NCBI RefSeq assembly: GCF_023061135.1
Contig: NZ_JAKGAN010000002.1
Span: 248,001 to 312,000 of the forward strand
Length of the DNA: 64,000 bases
Direction: 5' to 3'
Source of the DNA: Chromohalobacter sarecensis
GTDB taxonomy: Bacteria; Pseudomonadota; Gammaproteobacteria; Pseudomonadales; Halomonadaceae
Shown: piece after piece, positions 24,489 to 34,623 of the stretch
Layout: every line of letters begins with the position of its first letter
Numbering within the stretch: the stretch's first letter is position 1
Translations under genes and position numbers: made by a program
Notes under the pieces: model-generated
Database searches by the model: none
Told to the model about the DNA's origin: nothing
Seen by the model: only the letters and a program-made list of their open reading frames with translations

Positions 24489-26303
24489 TCAGTCTTGAGC
24501 AATTGCCAGGCGGTTGCGCCCGCTTTGCTTGGCCTCGTAAAGCGCCATATCCGCGTGATGCAGCAGGGTTTCGGCGTACTCGCCGTGCTGGGGGTAACAG
24601 GCGAGCCCCAGAGAGACGGTAACGCGAAGCGGTGTTGCGTCATCCAGGGGAATGTCCAGCGCGGCGACCTGCTGGCGAAGATGCTCGCCGCGTTGCCGTG
24701 CGGCGGACAGGCCGGCGCCGGGCATGATGATCACGAATTCCTCGCCGCCGTAACGGCAGACGATGTCGCCGCGCCGGACGTTGTCGCTCAGGAGATCGGC
24801 GACCTCGATCAAGGCTCTGTCCCCGAAGGCATGACCATGGTCATCGTTGATCGGTTTGAAATGGTCGATATCCAGCATGAGGACCGACAAGGGACCGGGC
24901 TGACGTTCGGCACGCGCCAGTTCGCGCATCAAGGTATCGTCCAGGAAGCGGCGATTGTAGAGGCCGGTCAAGGCGTCACGGATGCTGGCCTCCTCGAGTT
25001 GCTCGCGTAGTCGCACATTGCTTAGCGACAGTGCCATATCCTCGGCAGCGCCTTTGGCGAACTCGGCTTGAGGATCGCCGTTTCCCGCCTCGTCGGGAGC
25101 GCTGGCAAGATGCAGGTGGAGTATACCTACCGGCCCCCCCGTACCTTTCAGGGGAATGCAAAGATGCCGTCCGGGGAATGCGGTACGCAGGTGCGAACAA
25201 ACTTCCGCATCGTGCGCCACGGGAAGAGTGACATCGCGTATTCCGCCATCGTTCAGGGTCAGGCATTCGTCTCCATCGACATCGCCTTTGTCCTCGCCCC
25301 ACTGGCAAATGCGATGGGGAGCAGCAGTGTGTGCATCGAGGCACCACAAGGTGCCGCCGAGAGTGTTGGCAAAAACCGTGGGTAACTGGTCGCGGAGCGT
25401 CGACTGCGCTTCCTGCGTGCTGCGGCAGGCTTGCAGGGCTTCGACAAGATCATGACGCGCCCGCATATCGCGGGTTCGGTCACGCACCAGTACATTGACG
25501 CGTTCGGCGAGCTCGCGGCTGGTGCGTTTTTCGGTGGCGACCAGGGCCTCGAGGCGCGCCGCCATGGCGTTGAAGGTATTCGCCATCCAGGCGAACTCAT
25601 CGCGCCCCCGGAGCGCTACCCGCTGGCTGAGATCCCCCGCGACCATGCGTTGTGAGCGTTGGGTGATTTCCGAAATAGCGTGGCGGGTGCGACGAAACAG
25701 CGGCCACCAGGTCAGCAGGGCGCTCGCCAGCGCCAGCAAGATGCTCCATACCATGATGTGCTGCGCGCGTTTCGCGGCATCCTGACTATCGGCCTGGCGT
25801 GTATGGAGGGCGTCCTGCTCGGTATCGATGAAGGCCCCCATGACGGTGCGGAAGTCATCGACCAGGCGTTTGCTGGCTTTATCGGCTATAGGAGAGAGTT
25901 CGGTATTGTCGTTACGCGTCTTGATGATGCTGTCGGTGGCGACGTCTTTTATCCATTGTCGGAAGAGCTGGTTGGCCTGCACGAGGCGTTGATATTGTGT
26001 TTCGTCATTCGAGGCCTCGTGCAGGTGTCTCAGGGTGCGCGGAAAAGCGCTCAAGGCGCGCTGATAGGGCGCCAGGTAAGTGCCATCATGGGTCAGGGCA
26101 TACCCGCGTTGACCGGTTTCGGCGTCCATGAACAGGCGCATCAAGTGATTGGCATCGGCGATCACCTCGAGGGTCTGGGCGACGCTGCGTGCCGTGCGCT
26201 GCTCGACCTGGGACGCCTGATAGAGGGCGAGACAGCCCGTCATCATGATCATGAACGGCACGATGGCGGCGACTATCATGCGTATGTAGAGCGAATGAGG
26301 CAT
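24489..26303 (-). CDS. Membrane diguanylate cyclase (CHASE3-HAMP-GAF-GGDEF)
   Basis: A 604-residue inner-membrane signalling protein that should make cyclic di-GMP. Order: helix 1 (about 7-28); a periplasmic CHASE3-like helical sensor (D-A-E-T-G-Q-R-G-Y-A-L near 60-70); helix 2 (about 183-205); HAMP (to about 260); a GAF-like region (about 290-420); and GGDEF. The active site is G-G-E-E-F at about 519-523, with an inhibitory R-x-x-D (R-R-G-D) five residues upstream, so feedback inhibition is likely. The ATG at 26303 follows GAGGAAG; a TTG six codons earlier is the alternative. The ligand of the sensor is unknown. Confidence 0.9.
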   Translation of the reverse strand: MPHSLYIRMIVAAIVPFMIMMTGCLALYQASQVEQRTARSVAQTLEVIADANHLMRLFMDAETGQRGYALTHDGTYLAPYQRALSAFPRTLRHLHEASNDETQYQRLVQANQLFRQWIKDVATDSIIKTRNDNTELSPIADKASKRLVDDFRTVMGAFIDTEQDALHTRQADSQDAAKRAQHIMVWSILLALASALLTWWPLFRRTRHAISEITQRSQRMVAGDLSQRVALRGRDEFAWMANTFNAMAARLEALVATEKRTSRELAERVNVLVRDRTRDMRARHDLVEALQACRSTQEAQSTLRDQLPTVFANTLGGTLWCLDAHTAAPHRICQWGEDKGDVDGDECLTLNDGGIRDVTLPVAHDAEVCSHLRTAFPGRHLCIPLKGTGGPVGILHLHLASAPDEAGNGDPQAEFAKGAAEDMALSLSNVRLREQLEEASIRDALTGLYNRRFLDDTLMRELARAERQPGPLSVLMLDIDHFKPINDDHGHAFGDRALIEVADLLSDNVRRGDIVCRYGGEEFVIIMPGAGLSAARQRGEHLRQQVAALDIPLDDATPLRVTVSLGLACYPQHGEYAETLLHHADMALYEAKQSGRNRLAIAQD

Positions 26304-26534
26304 GAGGCGGAGCTTCCTCAAGGATGTAACTACTGGTTACGTTAAGCTTGATCATAAGGGGATGCAGTGGCCAATCTCAATGCGATCTAGCATGAGGCGG
26401 GTGTTGAAAGTCAATTTAACGGTCCCCAACTCCTTTGGAAGTACGAGAGATAGAAGTACGACAGATCGCCTGACACTATGTTTCATATTGTAACTAGGTT
26501 TTTTGTACTTTTTGCCATCTGACAAGGAGTCACC

Positions 26535-27350
26535 ATGCTGAATCAACGTACGTTGCCCCGTATCGGTCTGGGGACTTTTCGCCTCAAGGATCAGGACGTC
26601 ATCGACTCGGTCATGTCAGCGCTGTCACTCGGTTACCGGCATATCGATACCGCTACGTTCTACGATAACGAGCGCGCCGTGGGTGAGGCGCTCAAGCAAA
26701 GCGATGTGCCCCGCGACGAGATTTTCCTTACCACCAAGGTGTGGTGGGACCGTCTGCAGCCGCAGGCATTGCTGGAGAGTCTCGAAGAGAGCTGCCGGCA
26801 ACTCGGTGTCGAATACGTCGATCTAGCGTTGGTGCACTGGCCGTCGCCCGGCGACGAGGTGCCGATGGCCGATTACATCGGCGCCTTGAATCAGGCGCGC
26901 GAGAAAGGCCTTACGCGCGAGATCGGCGTCTCCAATTTCACGGTGGCCCAGCTCGATCAGGCGCTCTCGGTCCCCGGCGGTGAGCACCTGATCACCAACC
27001 AGATCGAAGTGCATCCCTTCCTGGCCAACCGCACCGTAGTCGAGCATTGCCACGACCTGGGCCTGCAAGTCACCGGTTTCATGCCGCTGGCGGTGGGCAA
27101 GGTGATGGACGAGCCCGTGCTCAAGGACATTGCCGAGGCGCACGGCGCGAGTCCGGCGCAGATCGCACTGGCCTGGGTCGCGGCGCGCGACATCGTGGTG
27201 ATCCCGTCGTCCACGAAGCCCGAGCACCAGCAATCGAATCTTGACGCGATGGCGATCACCTTGAGTGCCGACGAGATGGCGCGTATCGATGCGCTGGATC
27301 GCGGTGAACGCATCGCCAACCCGGACTTCGCGCCCGACTGGGATACCTGA
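26535..27350 (+). CDS. dkgB: Aldo/keto reductase, 2,5-diketo-D-gluconate reductase B type
   Basis: A 271-residue (beta/alpha)8 NADPH-dependent reductase. The catalytic tetrad is in place: D38, Y43, K68 and H101 (H-I-D-T-A-T-F-Y, T-T-K-V-W, V-H-W-P). I-P-S-S-T-K-P-E-H binds the cofactor phosphate. Likely acts on methylglyoxal and other small aldehydes or ketones. AAGGAG precedes the ATG. The 231 bases upstream (26304-26534) are A/T-richer than the surroundings and hold no gene I can support. Confidence 0.9.
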   Translation: MLNQRTLPRIGLGTFRLKDQDVIDSVMSALSLGYRHIDTATFYDNERAVGEALKQSDVPRDEIFLTTKVWWDRLQPQALLESLEESCRQLGVEYVDLALVHWPSPGDEVPMADYIGALNQAREKGLTREIGVSNFTVAQLDQALSVPGGEHLITNQIEVHPFLANRTVVEHCHDLGLQVTGFMPLAVGKVMDEPVLKDIAEAHGASPAQIALAWVAARDIVVIPSSTKPEHQQSNLDAMAITLSADEMARIDALDRGERIANPDFAPDWDT

Positions 27351-27400
27351 ATCGTCATCACTCACGAAGGCGCTTTTTGCTAGTAGCCTGTTAGACTTGT

Positions 27401-27430
27401 CGCCCCCGGTATCGAGCGATACCGGGGGCG
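27401..27430. terminator. 14-bp perfect inverted repeat after dkgB
   Basis: CGCCCCCGGTATCG, AG, CGATACCGGGGGCG. As RNA it would fold into a very stable hairpin followed by CCCTGTTTGAT, so a terminator for dkgB is likely although the T-run is short. Confidence 0.65.
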
Positions 27431-27472
27431 CCCTGTTTGATACCTTGACCGTTGACTCATAAAGAGGTTTCC

Positions 27473-28810
27473 GTGACGGAATCCATGTCCTCGCTGCGTC
27501 GCCAGCTGTGGCAGCAGACCTGGCCCATGGCCATTGGTGTGCTCTCGCTGCTGGGCTTTCAGCTTGTCGACAGTGCTTTTATCGCCCGTTTGGGCACCCA
27601 GCCGCTCGCGGCGCAATCCTTCACCTTTCCGCTGTCGTTTCTGATCATCGGCGTGCAGGTGGGACTAGGTATTGCCATCGCGGCGCTGATCTCGCGCACC
27701 CTGGGTGCCGGCGATACAGCGCGTGCCAGGCGCCTGGGCAGCCTGGTGCTGGTCGGTGGAAGCGCATTGATGGCATTGCTGATGCTGATCATGTGGGCTG
27801 CGCAGACGCCGATCTTCACGCTGCTGGGGGCCGATGTCCCCACGCGGGAGCTGATTCGCGGCTACTGGGCCCCGCAGTTGGTGGCTAACTGGCTGGGGGC
27901 GGTGCTGTATTTCGGCTATAGCCTGTTTCGGGCGCACGGCGATACGCGCTTGCCCGGCAAGCTCATGGTGCTGACCAGCCTGATCAATCTGGTCCTCGAC
28001 CCTTTGCTGATCTTCGGCGTCGGCGACTGGTCGGGCTGGGGGCTACCTGGCGCGGCCTGGGCGACGGCGTTGGCGTTTGCCATCGGCATCTGGTTTCTGG
28101 TGGTGCGCTTGCGGGCCCACGACTGGCTGGCGCGTAGTGGGTTGCGCGAGGAAATGCGGGCTTCGGCCGTGCCATTCATGGCGATTGCCGGACCTGCGAT
28201 GATCAGTCAGTTGATGCCGCCGCTCTCGGCGATGCTGGCGACCTCGATCGTTGCCAAGCTGGGCGAGACCGCTGTTGCGGCCTGGGGCCTGGCCAGTCGT
28301 CTGGAAACGCTGTCGTTGATGGTGGTGCTGGCGCTGACCATGTCGCTGCCGCCCTGGCTGGGGCGTTGTTACGGCGCCGGTGACTGGCCGCGCATCGATG
28401 CCTTGATGAGGCTGGCGGTGCGCACGGCCGTGATCTGGCAACTGGCGCTGGGGTGTGTCATGGCACTGGCGGCGCCTTGGATAGCGGTCGCCTTGTCGGG
28501 CAATCCGGAAATACGCGATGAACTCGCAACATTGATTCGTTGGCTGTTACCCAGCTATAGCCTGCTGGGCCTTTGCATGCTGGTGGTGTCCGCTTCCAAT
28601 GCGCTGGGTTGGCCGGTACGCGCCATGTTGCTGTCCTTCATGCGCTTGTTCGTGTGTTACTTGCCGTGTCTGGCGGTGGGCGCCTGGCTGTCGGGGATCT
28701 TTGGCGTCGCCTGGGGAGCTGCGCTGGGCAACGTGCTGGCGGGCGGTCTCGCCTGGGGTATCTTCCGGCGCTCCCTGACGCTGCGTATGGCGGCCCATAG
28801 CAATACTTGA
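27473..28810 (+). CDS. MATE family efflux transporter (DinF-like)
   Basis: A 445-residue, 12-helix inner-membrane exporter of the MATE type. Two homologous halves are visible, each with a Q/P-rich start (Q-Q-T-W-P-M-A-I-G and A-I-A-G-P-A-M-I-S-Q) and the G-x-G-x(n)-I-S-R-T-L-G-A-G-D segment typical of the family. It probably exports cationic compounds with Na+ or H+. The GTG at 27473 has AGAGG five bases upstream; a TTG at 27452 and an ATG at 27485 are alternatives. Confidence 0.88.
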   Translation: MTESMSSLRRQLWQQTWPMAIGVLSLLGFQLVDSAFIARLGTQPLAAQSFTFPLSFLIIGVQVGLGIAIAALISRTLGAGDTARARRLGSLVLVGGSALMALLMLIMWAAQTPIFTLLGADVPTRELIRGYWAPQLVANWLGAVLYFGYSLFRAHGDTRLPGKLMVLTSLINLVLDPLLIFGVGDWSGWGLPGAAWATALAFAIGIWFLVVRLRAHDWLARSGLREEMRASAVPFMAIAGPAMISQLMPPLSAMLATSIVAKLGETAVAAWGLASRLETLSLMVVLALTMSLPPWLGRCYGAGDWPRIDALMRLAVRTAVIWQLALGCVMALAAPWIAVALSGNPEIRDELATLIRWLLPSYSLLGLCMLVVSASNALGWPVRAMLLSFMRLFVCYLPCLAVGAWLSGIFGVAWGAALGNVLAGGLAWGIFRRSLTLRMAAHSNT

Positions 28811-28834
28811 AAACGCCGTTCTTTAAGTCGTAAA

Positions 28835-28873
28835 GACCAGATGATGGATAAAAATCGATTCCATCATCTGGTC
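28835..28873. promoter_or_regulatory. Perfect 14-bp inverted repeat upstream of dadA
   Basis: GACCAGATGATGGA (28835-28848) and its exact complement (28860-28873) flank an 11-base A/T-rich spacer. There is no T-run after it. It sits about 40 bases upstream of a -10-like TATACT (28914-28919) and 90 bases upstream of dadA, so an operator or a hairpin ending the MATE message are both possible. Confidence 0.45.
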
Positions 28874-28963
28874 ATGAAACTGATTACCCCATAATTTTCT
28901 AGCCTCTCCATCCTATACTGGCGCTTCGCTTCGCATCCAATCAGCGCCAAGCAGGGGAAGGCC

Positions 28964-30223
28964 ATGCACGTACTCATTCTCGGCAGTGGTGTCGTCGGTG
29001 TCACCAGCGCCTATTACCTGGCATCGCAGGGGCACGAGGTCACGGTGGTGGATCGCCAGGCGGGGCCCGCCATGGAGACCAGCTATGGCAATGCCGGTCA
29101 GGTCTCCTTCGGTTTTTCCTCGCCCTGGGCGGCCCCGGGCATCCCGCGCAAGGCGCTCAAGTGGATGTTCCAGGAACACGCGCCGTTGAAGATTCAGCCC
29201 AAGGCCGATCCTGCCATGGCGCGTTTCATGATGGCGATGTTCAATAACTGCACGCCCGAGCGCTACGCCGTCAACAAGGAACGCATGGTGCGGGTGGCCG
29301 AATACAGCCGGCAGTGCATCGACACCTTGCGCCGCGACACGGGCATCCGCTACGAGGATCGTCAACGCGGGCTGCTGCAGCTCTTTCGTGACGATTCCCA
29401 GGTCGAGGCGGTCGCCAAGGACATGCGCGTATTGAGCGATTGTGGCGTACGCCACCGGCTGCTCGATGCCCAGGAAGTGACCGCCGTGGAACCGGCGCTG
29501 GCGCGGGTGCCGGGCAAGTTCGTGGGCGGACTTCATCTGCCGGACGATCAGACCGGCGATTGCCATCTGTTCACCCAACGTTTGGCCGATTATTGCCGCG
29601 AGCAGTTGGGCGTCGAGTTCCGTTTCAATGTCGATATCCAGCGCATCGAGCGTCAGGCGGGTCGCGTCGAGCGCGTCATGACTTCGGCGGGCGCGCTGAG
29701 TGCCGATGCGTACGTGGTGTGCCTGGGCAGTTTCTCGCCGCTGCTGGTCAAGGACCTCGATATCCGCTTGCCGATCTACCCGGTCAAGGGCTACAGCCTG
29801 ACGCTGCCGGTGATCGACGACGGTGGTGCGCCGCAGTCCACGGTGATGGATGAAACCTTCAAGGTGGCTATCTCGCGCTTCGACGACCGGATCCGCGTCG
29901 GCGGTACCGCTGAGTTGGCATCCTACGATTTGAGCCTGCTGGAAAAACGCCGTGCGACCATCAGCATGGTGGTGCGGGATGCCTTTCCGGAAGGCGGCGA
30001 TATGGCCAAGGCTGAGTTCTGGACCGGCCTGCGACCGATGACGCCGGATTCGACGCCGATCATCGGCGCCACGCAGTATGACAACCTGTGGCTCAATACC
30101 GGACATGGCACTCTGGGCTGGACGATGAGTTGCGGTAGCGCGCACTTGCTGGCCGACCTGATGGCGGGGCGTCGCCCGGAAATCGACCCCCAGGGGCTGG
30201 GTGTGGCGCGTTACGCTGCGTGA
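28964..30223 (+). CDS. dadA: D-amino acid dehydrogenase
   Basis: A 419-residue FAD enzyme that oxidises D-amino acids (mainly D-alanine) to 2-oxo acids and passes electrons to the respiratory chain at the inner membrane. The N-terminal dinucleotide fold L-G-S-G-V-V-G-V-T-S-A-Y-Y-L is followed by S-Y-x-N-A-G-Q-V-S, and the C-terminus holds G-L-R-P-M-T-P-D-S-T-P and N-T-G-H-G-T-L-G-W-T. All are typical of DadA. GGGGAAGG precedes the ATG. The alanine racemase dadX often next to it is absent. Confidence 0.94.
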   Translation: MHVLILGSGVVGVTSAYYLASQGHEVTVVDRQAGPAMETSYGNAGQVSFGFSSPWAAPGIPRKALKWMFQEHAPLKIQPKADPAMARFMMAMFNNCTPERYAVNKERMVRVAEYSRQCIDTLRRDTGIRYEDRQRGLLQLFRDDSQVEAVAKDMRVLSDCGVRHRLLDAQEVTAVEPALARVPGKFVGGLHLPDDQTGDCHLFTQRLADYCREQLGVEFRFNVDIQRIERQAGRVERVMTSAGALSADAYVVCLGSFSPLLVKDLDIRLPIYPVKGYSLTLPVIDDGGAPQSTVMDETFKVAISRFDDRIRVGGTAELASYDLSLLEKRRATISMVVRDAFPEGGDMAKAEFWTGLRPMTPDSTPIIGATQYDNLWLNTGHGTLGWTMSCGSAHLLADLMAGRRPEIDPQGLGVARYAA

Positions 30224-30350
30224 CCCATTCCGTAGGGAATCCCTGCGCGCTTCGCTTGTCCAAACTCGCATCAGACCCGGTCTATCCGTCCCGGGTCCAT
30301 CCATACCGGGTACTCTTGAGAGTGCGATGAGAGCCATTGAGGAGGCAGCG

Positions 30351-30767
30351 ATGACGATTCGCTCGGGCGGGCGTGCCGCAAGCGCCGGCATGCTGGCGTT
30401 GTTATTGAGCAGTTCGGTGATGATGAGTGGGGCGGTACTCGCCCAGGACGAGACCGCGCCATCCTCGGACCAGAAGGGCCAAGCGACCGAGGCAGACGAG
30501 ATCAGCGAGGAGGCGACCGGGGTCAGCGATGAAGAGGCCAGTTTCGGTCAGGGCGGTGCACAAACTCCGCTCGACCAACGCCGCAATGCGGTGACCTTCG
30601 ATCAGATGGATGTCGACGAGGATGGTGTGCTCAGCGAAGAGGAAGCACGCCAGGCCGACCGGCTCGATTTGTTCGAACGCCTCGACGAGGGTGATGGCGA
30701 GGTGACGCGGGAGACGTTTCGCGACGAAGTCGGCTCGGACACGCTACCCGACGCTCAGGAGAAGTGA
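30351..30767 (+). CDS. Secreted acidic EF-hand protein
   Basis: A 138-residue protein with a signal peptide (hydrophobic 12-30, cleavage near V-L-A-Q) and a very acidic mature part. One canonical calcium loop is present at 87-98 (D-V-D-E-D-G-V-L-S-E-E-E). A second site near 112-121 (D-E-G-D-G-E-V-T-R-E) is two residues short and so degenerate. GAGGAGG supports the start at 30351. Function unknown beyond likely calcium binding in the periplasm. Confidence 0.8.
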   Translation: MTIRSGGRAASAGMLALLLSSSVMMSGAVLAQDETAPSSDQKGQATEADEISEEATGVSDEEASFGQGGAQTPLDQRRNAVTFDQMDVDEDGVLSEEEARQADRLDLFERLDEGDGEVTRETFRDEVGSDTLPDAQEK

Positions 30768-30791
30768 GCGTCAATAAGTAAGCGCACAATA

Positions 30792-30825
30792 AAACGCCCG
30801 TCATGCGTGTGCATGACGGGCGTTT
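30792..30825. terminator. Bidirectional terminator, EF-hand gene / aminotransferase
   Basis: A 15-bp stem (AAACGCCCGTCATGC / GCATGACGGGCGTTT) has a GTGT loop. On the minus strand it is followed by TTTATT, a good signal for the aminotransferase gene ending at 30859; on the plus strand by GTGT. Confidence 0.88.
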
Positions 30826-30858
30826 GTGTACCGGGATTTTTTTCTCGGCCTACGTATC

Positions 30859-32049
30859 TCAGCCCACGACGGTGGCGATCGCCTTGGCCACATAGGGCAG
30901 GTTTTCCTGCGCCAGACCGGCGACGTTGGCCCGGCCGGAGCGCACCATGTAGATGCCGAACTCGTCGCGCAGGCGGTCGACCTGTTCCGGGCTCAGGCCG
31001 GTGTAGGAGAACATGCCGCGCTGCTCGGCGATGAAGGCGAACCGTTCGTCCAGCCCGTAAGGCTTGAGCGCTTCCACGAAATCGCGCCGCAGCCCGTTGA
31101 TGCGGTCACGCATCTCGGTCAGTTCCTCACGCCACACGCTGGCCAGCGCCTCGTCATGGAGGATCTCGGCGACCACTGCGCCGCCGTGGGCGGGCGGATT
31201 GGAGTAGTTCTCGCGGGCGACGATGGCCATCTGCGAGCGGACGTTCTCCATCTGCTCGCCATCACGGGCGATCATGATCATGCAGCCGGTACGCTCGCGA
31301 TAGACCCCGAAGTTCTTGGAGCACGAGCTGGTGATCAGCACTTCGTCGAGATTCTCGGCCAGCAGGCGCGGCCCGTAGGCGTCGGCATCGAGGCCATCGC
31401 CGAAGCCTTGATAGGCGAAGTCGACCAGCGGCAGCAGGCGGCGCTCGCGTACGACCTCCAGCACGCGTTGCCATTGCTCGCGTGACAGGTCGAAGCCCGA
31501 GGGGTTGTGGCAGCAGGCGTGCAGCAGCACCACATCGCCTTCGGGAATCTGCTGCAGGGCGCCCAGCATGCCGTCAAAGTCGAGACGGTTGTCGGCGTCC
31601 ACGTACGGGTACTTCTTCAGCTCGACGCCCGCCGCATGAAAGATACCCAAGTGGTTGGGCCAGGTGGGATCGGAGACCCAGATACCCTTGCCGGGCAGTT
31701 GCGACTTGATGAAGTCCGCCGCCAGACGCAGCGCGCCCGTGCCGCCGGGGGATTGCGTAGCGCTGGCGCGGTTGGCGGTCAGCACGGGTGAATCCGCCCC
31801 CAGGACAAGTTCGAGTACCGCCTGGCCGTAACGCGGATCGCCGTGCGAGCCGATATAGCTCTTGGTCGTCTCGTTGCTCAGCAGCCGCGTCTCGGCCTCC
31901 TTGACGGCCCGCATGACGGGCGTATTGCCGTGCGCGTCACGGTAAACGCCGACCCCCAGGTCGACTTTCTGGGGATTGGGATCCTTTTTGAAGGCTTCGA
32001 TAAGCCCGAGGATGGCATCCCCGGGTACGCGTTCAATCTGCTCGAACAT
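30859..32049 (-). CDS. phhC: Aromatic amino acid aminotransferase (PhhC/TyrB type)
   Basis: A 396-residue class I PLP aminotransferase of the aspartate/aromatic subgroup. D-L-G-V-G-V-Y-R-D near the N-terminus, H-A-C-C-H-N-P-S-G and the lysine region [13 protein letters not shown] are clear. Its first codons overlap phhB by 17 bp, as in the Pseudomonas phh operon where it removes the amino group of tyrosine made from phenylalanine. It could equally act as a general aromatic/aspartate aminotransferase; the phhB link favours the aromatic role. Confidence 0.9.
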   Translation of the reverse strand: MFEQIERVPGDAILGLIEAFKKDPNPQKVDLGVGVYRDAHGNTPVMRAVKEAETRLLSNETTKSYIGSHGDPRYGQAVLELVLGADSPVLTANRASATQSPGGTGALRLAADFIKSQLPGKGIWVSDPTWPNHLGIFHAAGVELKKYPYVDADNRLDFDGMLGALQQIPEGDVVLLHACCHNPSGFDLSREQWQRVLEVVRERRLLPLVDFAYQGFGDGLDADAYGPRLLAENLDEVLITSSCSKNFGVYRERTGCMIMIARDGEQMENVRSQMAIVARENYSNPPAHGGAVVAEILHDEALASVWREELTEMRDRINGLRRDFVEALKPYGLDERFAFIAEQRGMFSYTGLSPEQVDRLRDEFGIYMVRSGRANVAGLAQENLPYVAKAIATVVG

Positions 32050-32389
32050 GGGACTGAGCTACCTCGTCGGTTCTGGCGGCCATGATGAAATCGTTTTGAT
32101 GCAAGCCCTTGATCTTGTGCGACCACCAGGTAACGGTGACTTTGCCCCATTCGGTGGTCAGCGCCGGGTGATGACCTTCTGCCTCGGCGATATCGCCCAC
32201 CTGGTTGGTGAACGCCAGGGCCTGCTTGAAGTTGCGGAACGTGAATTCACGCTCCAACTGCATGATGCCATCGCGCTCCACGATCCGCCACTCGGGAATC
32301 TCCGCACCGAGGCTATGCATTTCCCCTTCGCTGACGGTGGGGGCGTCGGCGCTGCAGGCTTCGCACTTCAGTTCGGCAAGCTCGCTCAT
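32033..32389 (-). CDS. phhB: Pterin-4a-carbinolamine dehydratase
   Basis: A 118-residue cytosolic enzyme that regenerates the tetrahydrobiopterin-type cofactor after phenylalanine hydroxylation. The active-site E-G-H-H-P segment and the following [14 protein letters not shown]-x-N-D are standard. It overlaps the aminotransferase start by 17 bp. The expected partner phhA (phenylalanine hydroxylase) is not upstream; the next gene is recQ. Confidence 0.93.
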   Translation of the reverse strand: MSELAELKCEACSADAPTVSEGEMHSLGAEIPEWRIVERDGIMQLEREFTFRNFKQALAFTNQVGDIAEAEGHHPALTTEWGKVTVTWWSHKIKGLHQNDFIMAARTDEVAQSHVRAD

Positions 32390-32469
32390 GGTGTTTTTCG
32401 CCTCCTTCGAGTGATTTATATCAGTGTAGAAGCCAGCGCCGGGGCGGGCCTACCGTAACGAAACATGAT

Positions 32470-34443
<1,974 letters not shown>

Positions 34444-34623
34444 CGATCGCTCTCGCTGCAGAACTGAGTATGGCCGGGATATCGCGAGCGTGGCGATTGG
34501 CAGATGCCTATTCTCGCATATCGTCGGGGTCGGTGATGCCGGGAAGGCGTGTGCCATTCGACGCCGTGCCCGTCTGCTTCTACGGTATTCCTAGAAGGAC
34601 AACAAAAGATAAAGGAATAACCC

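Noticed and set aside
26302-26493. 63-codon plus-strand frame between the diguanylate cyclase and dkgB genes
   Set aside because: No ribosome site, no family pattern, and it overlaps the start region of the cyclase gene.
28913-30391. 492-codon minus-strand frame opposite dadA
   Set aside because: Its codons mirror dadA third-position bias, and the dadA motifs are clear; the antisense product shows no recognisable domain.
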